Below are positions 1 through 6,542 of a stretch of 64,000 nucleotides of DNA, piece by piece (the stretch's first letter is position 1; each line of letters begins with the position of its first letter). A program made the translations under genes and the position numbers. The DNA is from Phyllobacterium sp. 21LDTY02-6 (GTDB lineage Bacteria > Pseudomonadota > Alphaproteobacteria > Rhizobiales > Rhizobiaceae), in the NCBI RefSeq assembly GCF_023554255.2, contig NZ_JAMJWD020000002.1, forward strand, positions 1 through 64,000. The letters run 5' to 3'. Below the pieces are notes generated by a model. It saw only the letters and a list, made by a program, of their open reading frames with translations. It did not search any database and had not been told where the DNA came from.

Positions 1-365
1 GTAAAATCGCAGGGCACAAAGGCAAAACCCTCCGGATCGACGGACTCGAACACCTCCTTGGTACGCTGGGAGATAAACCAGTAGAACCCATTGGCCTCGA
101 GATCACGAGTGGGCCGATACCCTTTTTCTTCGATAAAGTGCGGTGTTTCAGCCAGGGGCAAGGCAAAACCACGGCGGCCGCGTGGGGGGCAGAACATGGT
201 CATGCCAGTGGTGATCAGCGCTTTTCCGTTTATCAGTTTTATCCCGGGTCCCTTCCCTCCACCTCGATAATCATGACCTATCGTGAAGAATTTTCGCGCC
301 TTCAGTCGTTCCTGTTTTGCGGATGACAACGATGTTGGTCTGGCCGTACGGGACGGTGGGGGCAT
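1..365 (-). CDS. DUF1629/Imm11-like immunity-type protein, copy 3 (3' truncated by window edge)
   Basis: This is the N-terminal 121 codons of a protein almost identical to the two genes just upstream of it. The ATG at 365-363 is preceded by GGAGACTGAA, a good ribosome binding site. The reading frame stays open to the window edge, so the C-terminal part lies outside. The family assignment (DUF1629, Imm11-type immunity protein of polymorphic toxin systems) is inferred from the C-terminal motif of the complete copies (CDDVLRDACKSAKLTGILF) and is not certain. It lies 44 nt after the stop of the preceding copy and is probably co-transcribed with it. No toxin gene is visible next to it. Confidence 0.6.
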   Translation of the reverse strand, partial: MPPPSRTARPTSLSSAKQERLKARKFFTIGHDYRGGGKGPGIKLINGKALITTGMTMFCPPRGRRGFALPLAETPHFIEEKGYRPTRDLEANGFYWFISQRTKEVFESVDPEGFAFVPCDF

Positions 366-409
366 TTCAGTCTCCGGGCTGTTACGAAGAACACGAATGT
401 TCTGTTCGG

Positions 410-1063
410 TTATAGATCGGCGGCATCGCGGAACAGGATGCCAGTCAGCTTGGCTGACTTGCAGGCATCGCGAAGGACATCGTCGCAGATGAGACCGCCA
501 AGATGTATCTGCTTGAATACATGTGCATCGCCCGTTCGCTCTTCGTCAAAAACGATCGATGCGCCACCCATTGGATTATAAGCTTTCCATTCACCTTCGT
601 ACTCGACTTTAACCTTCGATTTTTCCTCATCGATGGCGTCCAGCTCGCGAATGACATCACAGAGATAGCGCTGATCGCCTTTGCTGCCATCTGGCAGCGT
701 AAAATCGCAGGGCACAAAGGCAAAACCCTCCGGATCGACGGACTCGAACACCTCCTTGGTACGCTGGGAGATAAACCAGTAGAACCCATTGGCCTCGAGA
801 TCACGAGTGGGCCGATACCCTTTTTCTTCGATAAAGTGCGGTGTTTCAGCCAGGGGCAAGGCGAAACCACGGCGGCCGCGTGGGGGGCAGAACATGGTCA
901 TTCCAGTGGTGATCAGCGCTTTTCCGTTTATCAGTTTTATCCCGGGCCCCTTCCCTCCACCTCGATAATCATGACCTATCGTGAAGAATTTTCGCGCCTT
1001 CAGTCGTTCCTGTCTTGCGCATGACAACGATGTTGGTCTGGCCGTACGGGACGGTGGGGGCAT
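410..1063 (-). CDS. DUF1629/Imm11-like immunity-type protein, copy 2
   Basis: A 217-residue cytoplasmic-looking protein with no signal peptide or membrane segment. Its C-terminus (CDDVLRDACKSAKLTGIL) resembles the end of DUF1629/Imm11 proteins, which act as immunity factors against secreted polymorphic toxins. That function is inferred from the family resemblance. ATG at 1063 follows GGAGACTGAA. DNA from 622 to 1063 and from 410 to about 490 is near-identical to the neighbouring copies. The block 491-621 (residues about 148-190) is unrelated in sequence to the corresponding block of copy 1. It sits 44 nt downstream of copy 1 and 44 nt upstream of copy 3, so the three genes probably form one transcript. 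Confidence 0.65.
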   Translation of the reverse strand: MPPPSRTARPTSLSCARQERLKARKFFTIGHDYRGGGKGPGIKLINGKALITTGMTMFCPPRGRRGFALPLAETPHFIEEKGYRPTRDLEANGFYWFISQRTKEVFESVDPEGFAFVPCDFTLPDGSKGDQRYLCDVIRELDAIDEEKSKVKVEYEGEWKAYNPMGGASIVFDEERTGDAHVFKQIHLGGLICDDVLRDACKSAKLTGILFRDAADL

Positions 1064-1107
1064 TTCAGTCTCCGGGTTGTTACGAAGAACACGAATGTTC
1101 CGTTCGG

Positions 1108-1764
1108 TTAAAGATCGGCGGCATCGCGGAACAGGATGCCAGTCAGCTTGGCTGACTTGCAGGCATCGCGAAGGACGTCGTCGCAGATAAAACTGGTCCC
1201 CAGCTGCGGCTGTTCAAATATACGTGCGCTGCCAATTTTAGCTTCATCGAATGCTAAACTGGCACCGCCAGCCACGCTGTATATCTTTGCCCCCTGATCG
1301 TATTTTATCCGGACTTGGGACTTTTCCTCATCGATGGCGTCCAGTTCGCGAATGACATCACAGAGATAGCGCGGGTCGCCTTTGCTGCCATCTGGCAGCG
1401 TAAAATCGCAGGGCACGAAGGCAAAACCCTCCGGATCGACGGACTCGAATACCTCCTTGGTGCGCTGGGAGATAAACCAGTAGAACCCATTGGCTTCGAG
1501 ATCACGAGTGGGCCGATACCCTTTTTCTTCGATAAAGTGCGGTGTTTCAGCCAGGGGCAAGGCGAAACCACGGCGGCCGCGTGGGGGGCAGAACATGGTC
1601 ATGCCAGTGGTGATCAGCGCTTTTCCGTTTATCAGTTTTATCCCGGGCCCCTTCCCTCCACCTCGATAATCATGACCTATCGTGAAGAATTTTCGCGCCT
1701 TCAGTCGTTCCTGTTTTGCGGATGACAACGATGTTGGTCTGGCCGCACGGGATGTTGAGGGCAT
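1108..1764 (-). CDS. DUF1629/Imm11-like immunity-type protein, copy 1
   Basis: First gene of the tandem array, 218 residues from the ATG at 1764. That start is preferred over an in-frame ATG at 1821 because GGAGG lies 6 nt upstream and because it matches the start of the other two copies. The stop of the upstream 92-aa frame lies one base before it, which suggests translational coupling. N-terminal two thirds and the last 27 residues match copy 2. The segment encoded by 1189-1321 differs (GGASLAFDEAKIGSARIFEQ versus GGASIVFDEERTGDAHVFKQ), keeping only a weak common skeleton. Role as an immunity protein is inferred from DUF1629-like features only. Confidence 0.65.
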   Translation of the reverse strand: MPSTSRAARPTSLSSAKQERLKARKFFTIGHDYRGGGKGPGIKLINGKALITTGMTMFCPPRGRRGFALPLAETPHFIEEKGYRPTRDLEANGFYWFISQRTKEVFESVDPEGFAFVPCDFTLPDGSKGDPRYLCDVIRELDAIDEEKSQVRIKYDQGAKIYSVAGGASLAFDEAKIGSARIFEQPQLGTSFICDDVLRDACKSAKLTGILFRDAADL

Positions 1765-1765
1765 T

Positions 1766-2044
1766 TCAGCCTCCGCGACAACAATCGCCGAATTGCTGCG
1801 ATCGGATGGTCGGCGTTTCATTTGGTGTTGCAGCGGCTTGCGCCCAGGCCGCGGTTCGGATCAGGCCGGCAAAAAACAGCGCCAGCATCAGACCCAAAGG
1901 CAAATGCCTTCCAGTCGAAATCATCTCGATAAAATCCCATAAAATATAAACAATAAAAACGCCGCCACTATTGACCAGGCCGGGCCAACCTACAAGCCCC
2001 AATCGCAAGTCAACAAAATCAAACCCGCGGTCTGTTTTTGTCAT
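1766..2044 (-). CDS. Hypothetical 92-aa protein with two hydrophobic segments
   Basis: A frame of 92 codons starting at ATG 2044 and ending one base before the ATG of the first immunity-like gene. It has a hydrophobic stretch around residues 28-45 and another around residues 55-73. An internal ATG (residue 48) would give a short product beginning with a convincing signal peptide (hydrophobic core ending in AWA-QA). It has no family I recognise. The start overlaps the end of the 42-aa frame upstream, and the ribosome binding site is weak (GGAAAAT). It may be a membrane or secreted partner of the array, or the remnant of a longer gene whose body was lost. Confidence 0.35.
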   Translation of the reverse strand: MTKTDRGFDFVDLRLGLVGWPGLVNSGGVFIVYILWDFIEMISTGRHLPLGLMLALFFAGLIRTAAWAQAAATPNETPTIRSQQFGDCCRGG

Positions 2045-2147
2045 GAAGATTTTCCGGGCCGTGAACGGGGCACAACAGGCCCGCGCGGTGGGATAGATTT
2101 TCGGCCTCAAAGAATATTTTGCCCTGCAAGCCAATGATTTCGCTCAT
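2019..2147 (-). CDS. Hypothetical 42-aa protein at the head of the immunity array
   Basis: Short frame whose ATG (2147) is preceded by a strong ribosome binding site, GGAAGGAAGA. The last 26 nt overlap the 92-aa frame in another register. The product contains LCPVHGPENL but matches no family I can name. It is listed because of the strong initiation signal and its position as first frame of the minus-strand series leading into the tandem genes. A frameshifted single gene spanning this frame and the 92-aa frame is an alternative. Confidence 0.25.
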   Translation of the reverse strand: MSEIIGLQGKIFFEAENLSHRAGLLCPVHGPENLHDKNRPRV

Positions 2148-2536
2148 TCTTCCTTCCGGCACACAAAGAAACTTATCCCCCCTGTTTGAAGCCGGGTTAT
2201 TCTGTGCAGGTCCTTTCCAGTGGGGGAGCAGCTTCCGGTGCTGTTTCGACAAGCTGGGGAAGGGTGGCGTTGCCGGACGGTCGGAAGTGACAACCCCGAT
2301 TGGCCAGCAAACTGCAGAAGGAAACGGAGGTGGCGCTCATGTTTCCGGGTTGTTGCGTCTGACAAACGCAATGATGGCAGGCAAAGACGTCGCGGGCGGT
2401 CTTCGGACCTCGACCCTGATACCTACTGACGCGCTGAAGACCGCCCGTCTCCCCCCATTTCAATGACCAGACGCGATTTTCGCGGGCGTGGTGCGGATTT
2501 TGCTTATCCAGCATCTGGAAAAGGGATTGCAGCCAA
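2148..2536. other. Stretch without a supportable gene
   Basis: Several short frames run through here on both strands (for example minus 2144-2371, whose stop overlaps the ATG at 2147), but none has recognisable content together with a convincing ribosome binding site. The promoter of the minus-strand array should lie in this stretch; no clear -35/-10 pair was identified. Confidence 0.4.
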
Positions 2537-2640
2537 CCTCCCTCATGCTGAGCCTGTCGAAGCACGCACTATGCTGATGCAACACAAAGGGATTGCACAA
2601 ACGTTGTTGCGCCCTTCGACAAGCTCAGGATGAGGGAGAG
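2537..2640. repeat. Palindromic interspersed element, copy A
   Basis: About 104 bp bounded by complementary arms, CCTCATGCTGAGCCTGTCG on the left and its near-inverse ending in AGGATGAGGGAG on the right. The whole could fold into a long hairpin. This arm sequence is typical of repetitive intergenic palindromes that I have seen in alphaproteobacterial genomes, which are non-coding and probably mobile in trans. Confidence 0.75.
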
Positions 2641-2731
2641 TAGAGTTTTGCAGGGTTCTAGTTCTGCAAGGTTTCAAACCCAAGCTCCCAACCTCACCGC
2701 CATCAAATCAATCCCCCTCATGCTGAGCCAA

Positions 2732-2816
2732 CCTCCCTCATGCTGAGCTTGTCGAAGCACGCTCTATTTTGATGCAAGCAAAGAGAGGCACTGCACGAAC
2801 ATTGCCGCGCCCTTCG
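2732..2816. repeat. Palindromic interspersed element, copy B (truncated)
   Basis: Begins with the same arm as copy A (CCTCATGCTGAGCTTGTCG) and shares its interior (GATGCAA, TTGCACGAAC-like, GCGCCCTTCG), but the right arm stops after CGCCCTTCG and runs into unrelated sequence. A third arm fragment (CCTCATGCTGAGCC) stands alone at 2715-2729. Confidence 0.7.
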
Positions 2817-2921
2817 TGGCGTCGCGGATCACCATGCAGCGCCGAATGTGGTAAAGCTGGGGTGCAGGCATCCGGGATGGCACCTCGCCCGGAGCAGGCG
2901 GCAGGCAGGAAAGGAACAGGA

Positions 2922-3317
2922 ATGGAAATCACCAGAATTGGCTCGCAGGCGTCGAGCAAGGGTCCGGCGGAATGGTTCACCGGCACGGTGCGGATCGACC
3001 CGCTGTTCACGCCCAACGCGGCGCGGCGCGCCGCCGCGAGCAGTGTCACCTTCGAGCCCGGCGCCCGCACCGCATGGCACACGCATCCGCTCGGCCAGAC
3101 GTTGCTCGTCATCTCCGGGCTCGGCCTCGTGCAGCGCGAAGGCGGGCCGATCGAAGAAATCCGCCCCGGCGATGTCGTCTGGTTCGAGCCCGGCGAAAAG
3201 CACTGGCACGGCGCTTCGCCGCAGACCGCGATGACCCATATCGCCATACAGGAAAATCTCGACGGCAAGGTCGTGGACTGGATGGAGCACGTGACCGACC
3301 AGCAATATCAGCGCTGA
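2922..3317 (+). CDS. Cupin-domain protein
   Basis: A 131-residue single-domain cupin. The first conserved motif is [12 protein letters not shown] (residues about 47-58), with Gln where many cupins have the metal-binding Glu. The second is [16 protein letters not shown] (about 81-96). This His/Gln/His arrangement is characteristic of the small quercetin-dioxygenase-like or carboxymuconolactone-associated cupins. The substrate cannot be predicted. The start at ATG 2922 follows AGGAACAGGA; in-frame upstream codons come from the interspersed repeat and are ignored. The gene stands alone. Confidence 0.8.
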   Translation: MEITRIGSQASSKGPAEWFTGTVRIDPLFTPNAARRAAASSVTFEPGARTAWHTHPLGQTLLVISGLGLVQREGGPIEEIRPGDVVWFEPGEKHWHGASPQTAMTHIAIQENLDGKVVDWMEHVTDQQYQR

Positions 3318-3408
3318 ACACTGCCCTCATGCCGAGCCCGCCAAAGGGCGCATGCTGCCTTGCCGACCGCCGGAACGCGATCGTTCACAACAAGGCCGCC
3401 AACATGCC

Positions 3409-3588
3409 TCAGCGCGGCGGAGCCCGCTTTTGGCGCACCTCTGCCTTGTCCAGCCGCTCGAGCATATCGTCAAAGCGGGCATTGCCTTCCGTGGGGGATA
3501 CCAGCGTGCGAAGGGCCTTGCCCAGATAGCCCCTGTTACGGCTATTCTTGAGGGTCCTCGCCACCTTCCTGCGCTCGTCATCAGTCAT
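3409..3588 (-). CDS. Small NepR-like protein (candidate anti-sigma factor), 59 aa
   Basis: Unannotated small frame: ATG at 3588, stop at 3409. The order of elements matches NepR, the anti-sigma factor of the alphaproteobacterial general stress response. A first helix reads LGKALRTL (residues 22-29), and a second reads FDDMLERLDKAE (38-49), against the NepR pattern of PDRF-x-DLLxxLDxAE. The Pro-Asp preceding the second helix is missing. An EcfG-type promoter with one mismatch lies 24 nt upstream of the ATG. No ecfG or phyR gene is in the window, so this would be an orphan paralogue. The assignment is by pattern only. Confidence 0.5.
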   Translation of the reverse strand: MTDDERRKVARTLKNSRNRGYLGKALRTLVSPTEGNARFDDMLERLDKAEVRQKRAPPR

Positions 3589-3611
3589 GGATCACCGGTT
3601 TCAGCTATCTC

Positions 3612-3636
3612 AACCGGCGAAACCCGCTTCGGTTCC
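3612..3636 (-). promoter_or_regulatory. EcfG-like promoter of the 59-aa NepR-like gene
   Basis: On the minus strand the sequence reads GGAAC, 16 nt, GGTT. The general stress sigma factor EcfG recognises GGAAC-N16/17-CGTT, so there is one mismatch in the -10 element. Its -10 end lies 24 nt before the ATG at 3588, a sensible leader length. Confidence 0.45.
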
Positions 3637-3860
3637 ACTGCTGATCATGCCCTGCCGGGATTTGCAGAATTGTCGGACTATTGGCATCGCTGGAAGTTCG
3701 GCAGCGCAAGGCGTATCGCAGGCTGCTCGCATGGATGCCGAAGATGCAAAGGATGCGGCGCCCTATCGGGGCGCCGGGCGGATCTCGAACTCGACTTCAA
3801 CCAGCGAAGCGGGCAGGACTGCGCTTTCGAAGCGCGGAACAGCCAGATGCTGCGGAAAGC

Positions 3861-4007
3861 CTAGTCGCGCCTCAGCTGCTTCGTCGACTTTGGCGCCCGC
3901 TCCATGCGGCGGTCTTCCTGTTCGAACTTTTCCGTCAGCCAGAGCAGAAGCCCCATCAGGAAAGCCGAGCCAAGCAGAACGAGTAATATCCAACTTTGCT
4001 GTACCAT
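3861..4007 (-). CDS. Small single-pass membrane protein, 48 aa
   Basis: Unannotated small frame with ATG at 4007 and TAG at 3861. Residues about 6-24 form one hydrophobic helix (WILLVLLGSAFLMGLLLWL). It is followed by a charged tail rich in Lys, Arg and Glu, so a membrane anchor with a basic cytoplasmic tail is likely by the positive-inside rule. The ribosome binding site is weak. No family is recognised. The gap between this gene and the 59-aa gene (3589-3860) holds only a GC-rich inverted repeat (GGCGCC arms near 3757-3778). Confidence 0.5.
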   Translation of the reverse strand: MVQQSWILLVLLGSAFLMGLLLWLTEKFEQEDRRMERAPKSTKQLRRD

Positions 4008-4095
4008 GTCGCTCAGGATAGACCGATCGACACGTGTTGATCAATGGCAAAAGCCAGCCTAGGCTGCGACAGCGCCCCCGGAGGAGACCCTGACC

Positions 4096-4503
4096 ATGAG
4101 ATCGACAGCCGCTATCGCCCTGATTTTCCTGGCCTCTTCGGCCCCTGTCCTGGCCCGGGAAAATTGCGGAGATTTGACCAACCAGACCGACATGAACATC
4201 TGTGCCGGCAAGGCCTACCAGACGTCGGATGCCGAATTGAACCGGCTCTACAAACGAATCGAACAGCGACTCAAGGGCGATGCCGATACGACCAGGCTCC
4301 TGGTTTCGGCGCAGAAGGCCTGGATCGCATTTCGCGACGCTGAGTGCGAATTTTCGAGCTCTGCGGTTGCCGGCGGCAGCGCCCAGCCATTCATAAGAAG
4401 CTCGTGCCTCGACGGGATGACGCAGACGCGCATCGACAATCTGAAGACCTACCTGAACTGCCAGGGAGGCGACATGTCATGCCCGGTGCCGGCCGGCAAT
4501 TGA
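4096..4503 (+). CDS. LprI-like lysozyme-inhibitor domain protein (DUF1311)
   Basis: A 135-residue exported protein. Residues 1-20 are a clear Sec signal peptide ending PVLA-RE. The mature part has six cysteines (C24, C36, and one each in ECEF, SSCLD, LNC and MSC), as in LprI/DUF1311 proteins, some of which inhibit lysozyme. The central W-x-x-FRDAEC motif (about residues 76-84) is typical of the family. GGAGGAGA lies 8 nt before the ATG. The likely role is periplasmic. Inhibition of a muramidase is inferred from the family. Confidence 0.8.
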   Translation: MRSTAAIALIFLASSAPVLARENCGDLTNQTDMNICAGKAYQTSDAELNRLYKRIEQRLKGDADTTRLLVSAQKAWIAFRDAECEFSSSAVAGGSAQPFIRSSCLDGMTQTRIDNLKTYLNCQGGDMSCPVPAGN

Positions 4504-4533
4504 TGGCCGCGGCCTCGCCGTGGTGAGCGGGCA

Positions 4534-5793
4534 TCACCCCGTCTTGTCGAGCGCCCGCAGGACCAGGGCGGCACGGGTTCCGATCATCTTCCGGACAGTC
4601 TTGAGAACGGGGGGCAACGGCCTCCCCTCGCCGAGCTCGTTCAGGAGCGCGTCCGCCTCTGCCTCTATGGTGTTGGCCATCTTCGCGAGATCGGTGGCAA
4701 GCAATCGCCGCGCCGCCTGAGTCGATGCAACGAGTGAGTGCCATTGCTCCAGGTGGATCGTATCGGGGAGCGATCGTCCGCCGATCTTCATCGCCATATT
4801 TTTCGAAAGCCGTGGATATGCGGCCGTGCAGAGGACGTCGTAGATGGGAGCGAGCTCAGGTGCGTCCCGACGATAGAGCAGTGCATAGTTCTTCGCATGA
4901 GCATCCGCATTGCCGACCAGATAGTGGAAAATCAACCGCCGCTGGAATTCCAGCCGATCCGCCGCGGGTCGCTCCGTGACGCGCTGGATCAACTGCTGCG
5001 ATCGAACGACCCCGGGACCTCCCTCCTCCTCATATTTGAGCTCCGGCGGCACGCCGAGCGCCTGGCAGAAATCCTCCTGGTGCAGCTTGCGGATTGTGCC
5101 GTCTGGTTCTTGAATGCGATCGTAGCGTTCGACCAGTATGAAATCGGTCTTGCCGGCCGAAGCCCTGGACACGGCCGGCGCATCCAGCCCAAGCCTGGCC
5201 GCAAGCAGCATGCAGAAGACTTCGTTGTCGACGGTTCCATCAAGGCCCTCGACGAAGGGTTTCAGGATGTGCGTCGTAGGGCGACCATCCTCCGGCAAGG
5301 CGATCTCGCCATCAATCAGGCAAACGGCCAGCTTGTCCTGTGCTCCGGCAAGAGAGAGGCGCACGCCCTGTTCGCCGCCAAGCAGGGGGCGTTCGCGAAG
5401 CAGGGCGAGAATTTCGATGAGACGCTTCTCACCGAGCGGCTGGATGTTTCTGGCCGAGAAATCGGGCAATGGCTTGCCACGCGGCAGAAGTGACAATGCG
5501 CCCGCGCACTCGCCGCCGATTATTTCCAGGAGGCCGAACGCATTCTCGTGAGATACGCCCAAGGCGGATGCCAATCGCCGACGTGCTCTTTCGTCCGGTA
5601 GCAGGCCGGAAAAGTAGGGACGGGTTATGGCGTCGGCATAGGTCTCTTCGCGCGGCGGCATGGAAATCGAAATCGGCGCGGCCTTCGTGTCGAGATAGTC
5701 GCGGTCGTAGGTGAAACCGAGTTGGGCATCATCGGCCTGTTCAAGCACACCCGCCTTTGTGTCGGAGAGATAGACATCGAGCGTGCGGGGCAT
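4534..5793 (-). CDS. hipA: HipA-family toxin kinase
   Basis: A 419-residue protein with the HipA-N domain (about residues 1-110) and the HipA-C kinase domain. Visible kinase elements are SLAGAQDK (147-154, the ATP-loop region), the catalytic GNADAHAKN (294-302) and YDV (318-320), the metal-binding Asp. HipA kinases phosphorylate aminoacyl-tRNA synthetases (GltX in Escherichia coli) and induce growth arrest; the target here is unknown. The start at 5793 shares one base with the stop of the antitoxin gene (TGATG), so translation is coupled. An upstream extension of the frame is rejected. Confidence 0.88.
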   Translation of the reverse strand: MPRTLDVYLSDTKAGVLEQADDAQLGFTYDRDYLDTKAAPISISMPPREETYADAITRPYFSGLLPDERARRRLASALGVSHENAFGLLEIIGGECAGALSLLPRGKPLPDFSARNIQPLGEKRLIEILALLRERPLLGGEQGVRLSLAGAQDKLAVCLIDGEIALPEDGRPTTHILKPFVEGLDGTVDNEVFCMLLAARLGLDAPAVSRASAGKTDFILVERYDRIQEPDGTIRKLHQEDFCQALGVPPELKYEEEGGPGVVRSQQLIQRVTERPAADRLEFQRRLIFHYLVGNADAHAKNYALLYRRDAPELAPIYDVLCTAAYPRLSKNMAMKIGGRSLPDTIHLEQWHSLVASTQAARRLLATDLAKMANTIEAEADALLNELGEGRPLPPVLKTVRKMIGTRAALVLRALDKTG

Positions 5794-6014
5794 CAGCTGA
5801 TGCCTCGCCCGGTCACCGACACCGACAGACCCAGCGTCTGCAACACCATGAAGGCCAGGCCGATACGGCAACTGTCTTTGCCGCTCTCGAGTTCACGCAC
5901 GAACCGCACACCGACACCTGCCAGCGCCGCAAGCTGCTCCTGGGTCAGCTTCTGACGTTTGCGTTCTGCCCGGATCAATTGCCCCAAGACGACACTGCTA
6001 TCTACATCGTCCAT
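5793..6014 (-). CDS. hipB: HipB-family antitoxin, XRE-type DNA-binding protein
   Basis: A 73-residue protein, essentially one helix-turn-helix domain (residues 10-66, with LTQEQLAALAGVGVRFVREL as the recognition region). AGGGAC precedes the ATG by 4 nt. It is the first gene of a two-gene operon with hipA, the standard order for this toxin-antitoxin class. It neutralises HipA and represses the operon by binding upstream inverted repeats. Confidence 0.88.
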   Translation of the reverse strand: MDDVDSSVVLGQLIRAERKRQKLTQEQLAALAGVGVRFVRELESGKDSCRIGLAFMVLQTLGLSVSVTGRGIS

Positions 6015-6051
6015 TTTCGTCCCTTTCGGGATGATTTAAGCATATTTCAGT

Positions 6052-6130
6052 TGCAATTGCATCAAAAAGAACTGATCGGGACGATTTTCCGTAGAGATGA
6101 ACTGATTGTGGCATTATCAACCCGATCGGG
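6052..6130 (-). promoter_or_regulatory. hipBA promoter/operator region (candidate)
   Basis: Two perfect 10-bp palindromes precede hipB: TGCAATTGCA at 6052-6061 and CCCGATCGGG at 6121-6130. A half-site like the second (TGATCGGGAC) lies at 6073-6082. HipB proteins bind inverted repeats near the promoter, so these are the natural operator candidates. A possible -35 on the minus strand is TTGATG overlapping the first palindrome. No strong -10 was found. Confidence 0.35.
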
Positions 6131-6282
6131 ATTGTTCGGAACGATGCCAGGCCGGTATCGGCAGCGGAAGATTTCCAATACCCGCCCCGTTCCAGCAGAA
6201 TAATGTCCGTGACAAGCAGGGAATCATTCCGGCTCGCCGCTTGCCAACAGGCTGACTATCTAAATCTTACGAGAAAACCGAC

Positions 6283-6356
6283 TGGCTGGGGAACCTGGAT
6301 TCGAACCAGGACTAACGGAGTCAGAGTCCGTGGGTCTACCGTTAACCTATTCCCCA
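6283..6356 (-). tRNA. tRNA-Gln (anticodon CUG)
   Basis: Read on the minus strand this 74-nt sequence has a 7-bp acceptor stem (TGGGGAA with TTCCCCA), an encoded 3' GCCA and a T-arm with GGTTCGAATCC. The anticodon loop CTCTGAC is closed by an ACGGA/TCCGT stem, placing CUG as anticodon (reads CAG, glutamine). Confidence 0.95.
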
Positions 6357-6542
6357 ACAGTCCATGGCGGTGTGTCCACCGCGTCGGTGCGGTCGTCATA
6401 TAGTGGAATTCTGCGGATATGCAAACCCTTTCATTGCAACTTTTGCTATTTGTTTTTCTTCGACCGATAATATGATATCCGAGACTATCAGTTCTTCGCG
6501 CTTCCGCCGGCCGGCGTCGGTGCGGCCCAATCGGATCATGGA

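Larger units (their letters stand above)
1..1764. repeat. Tandem gene duplication, about 700-bp unit, at least 2.5 copies
   Basis: The unit recurs at an offset of 698 bp (position 1 matches 699) and then 701 bp (699 matches 1400). Within a unit the 5' coding part and the 3' end plus intergenic region are near-identical, with only a handful of substitutions in about 365 aligned bases between copies 3 and 2. The internal blocks 491-621 and 1189-1321 do not align at DNA level. The array may continue beyond the left edge of the window. Confidence 0.9.

Noticed and set aside
1765-1821. Upstream start extending the first immunity-like protein by 19 residues
   Set aside because: The ATG at 1764 has GGAGG at the right distance and matches the starts of the other copies; the extension has no ribosome binding site.
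2197-2565. Minus-strand frame of 122 codons
   Set aside because: It starts inside the palindromic repeat, has no recognisable content and no ribosome binding site.
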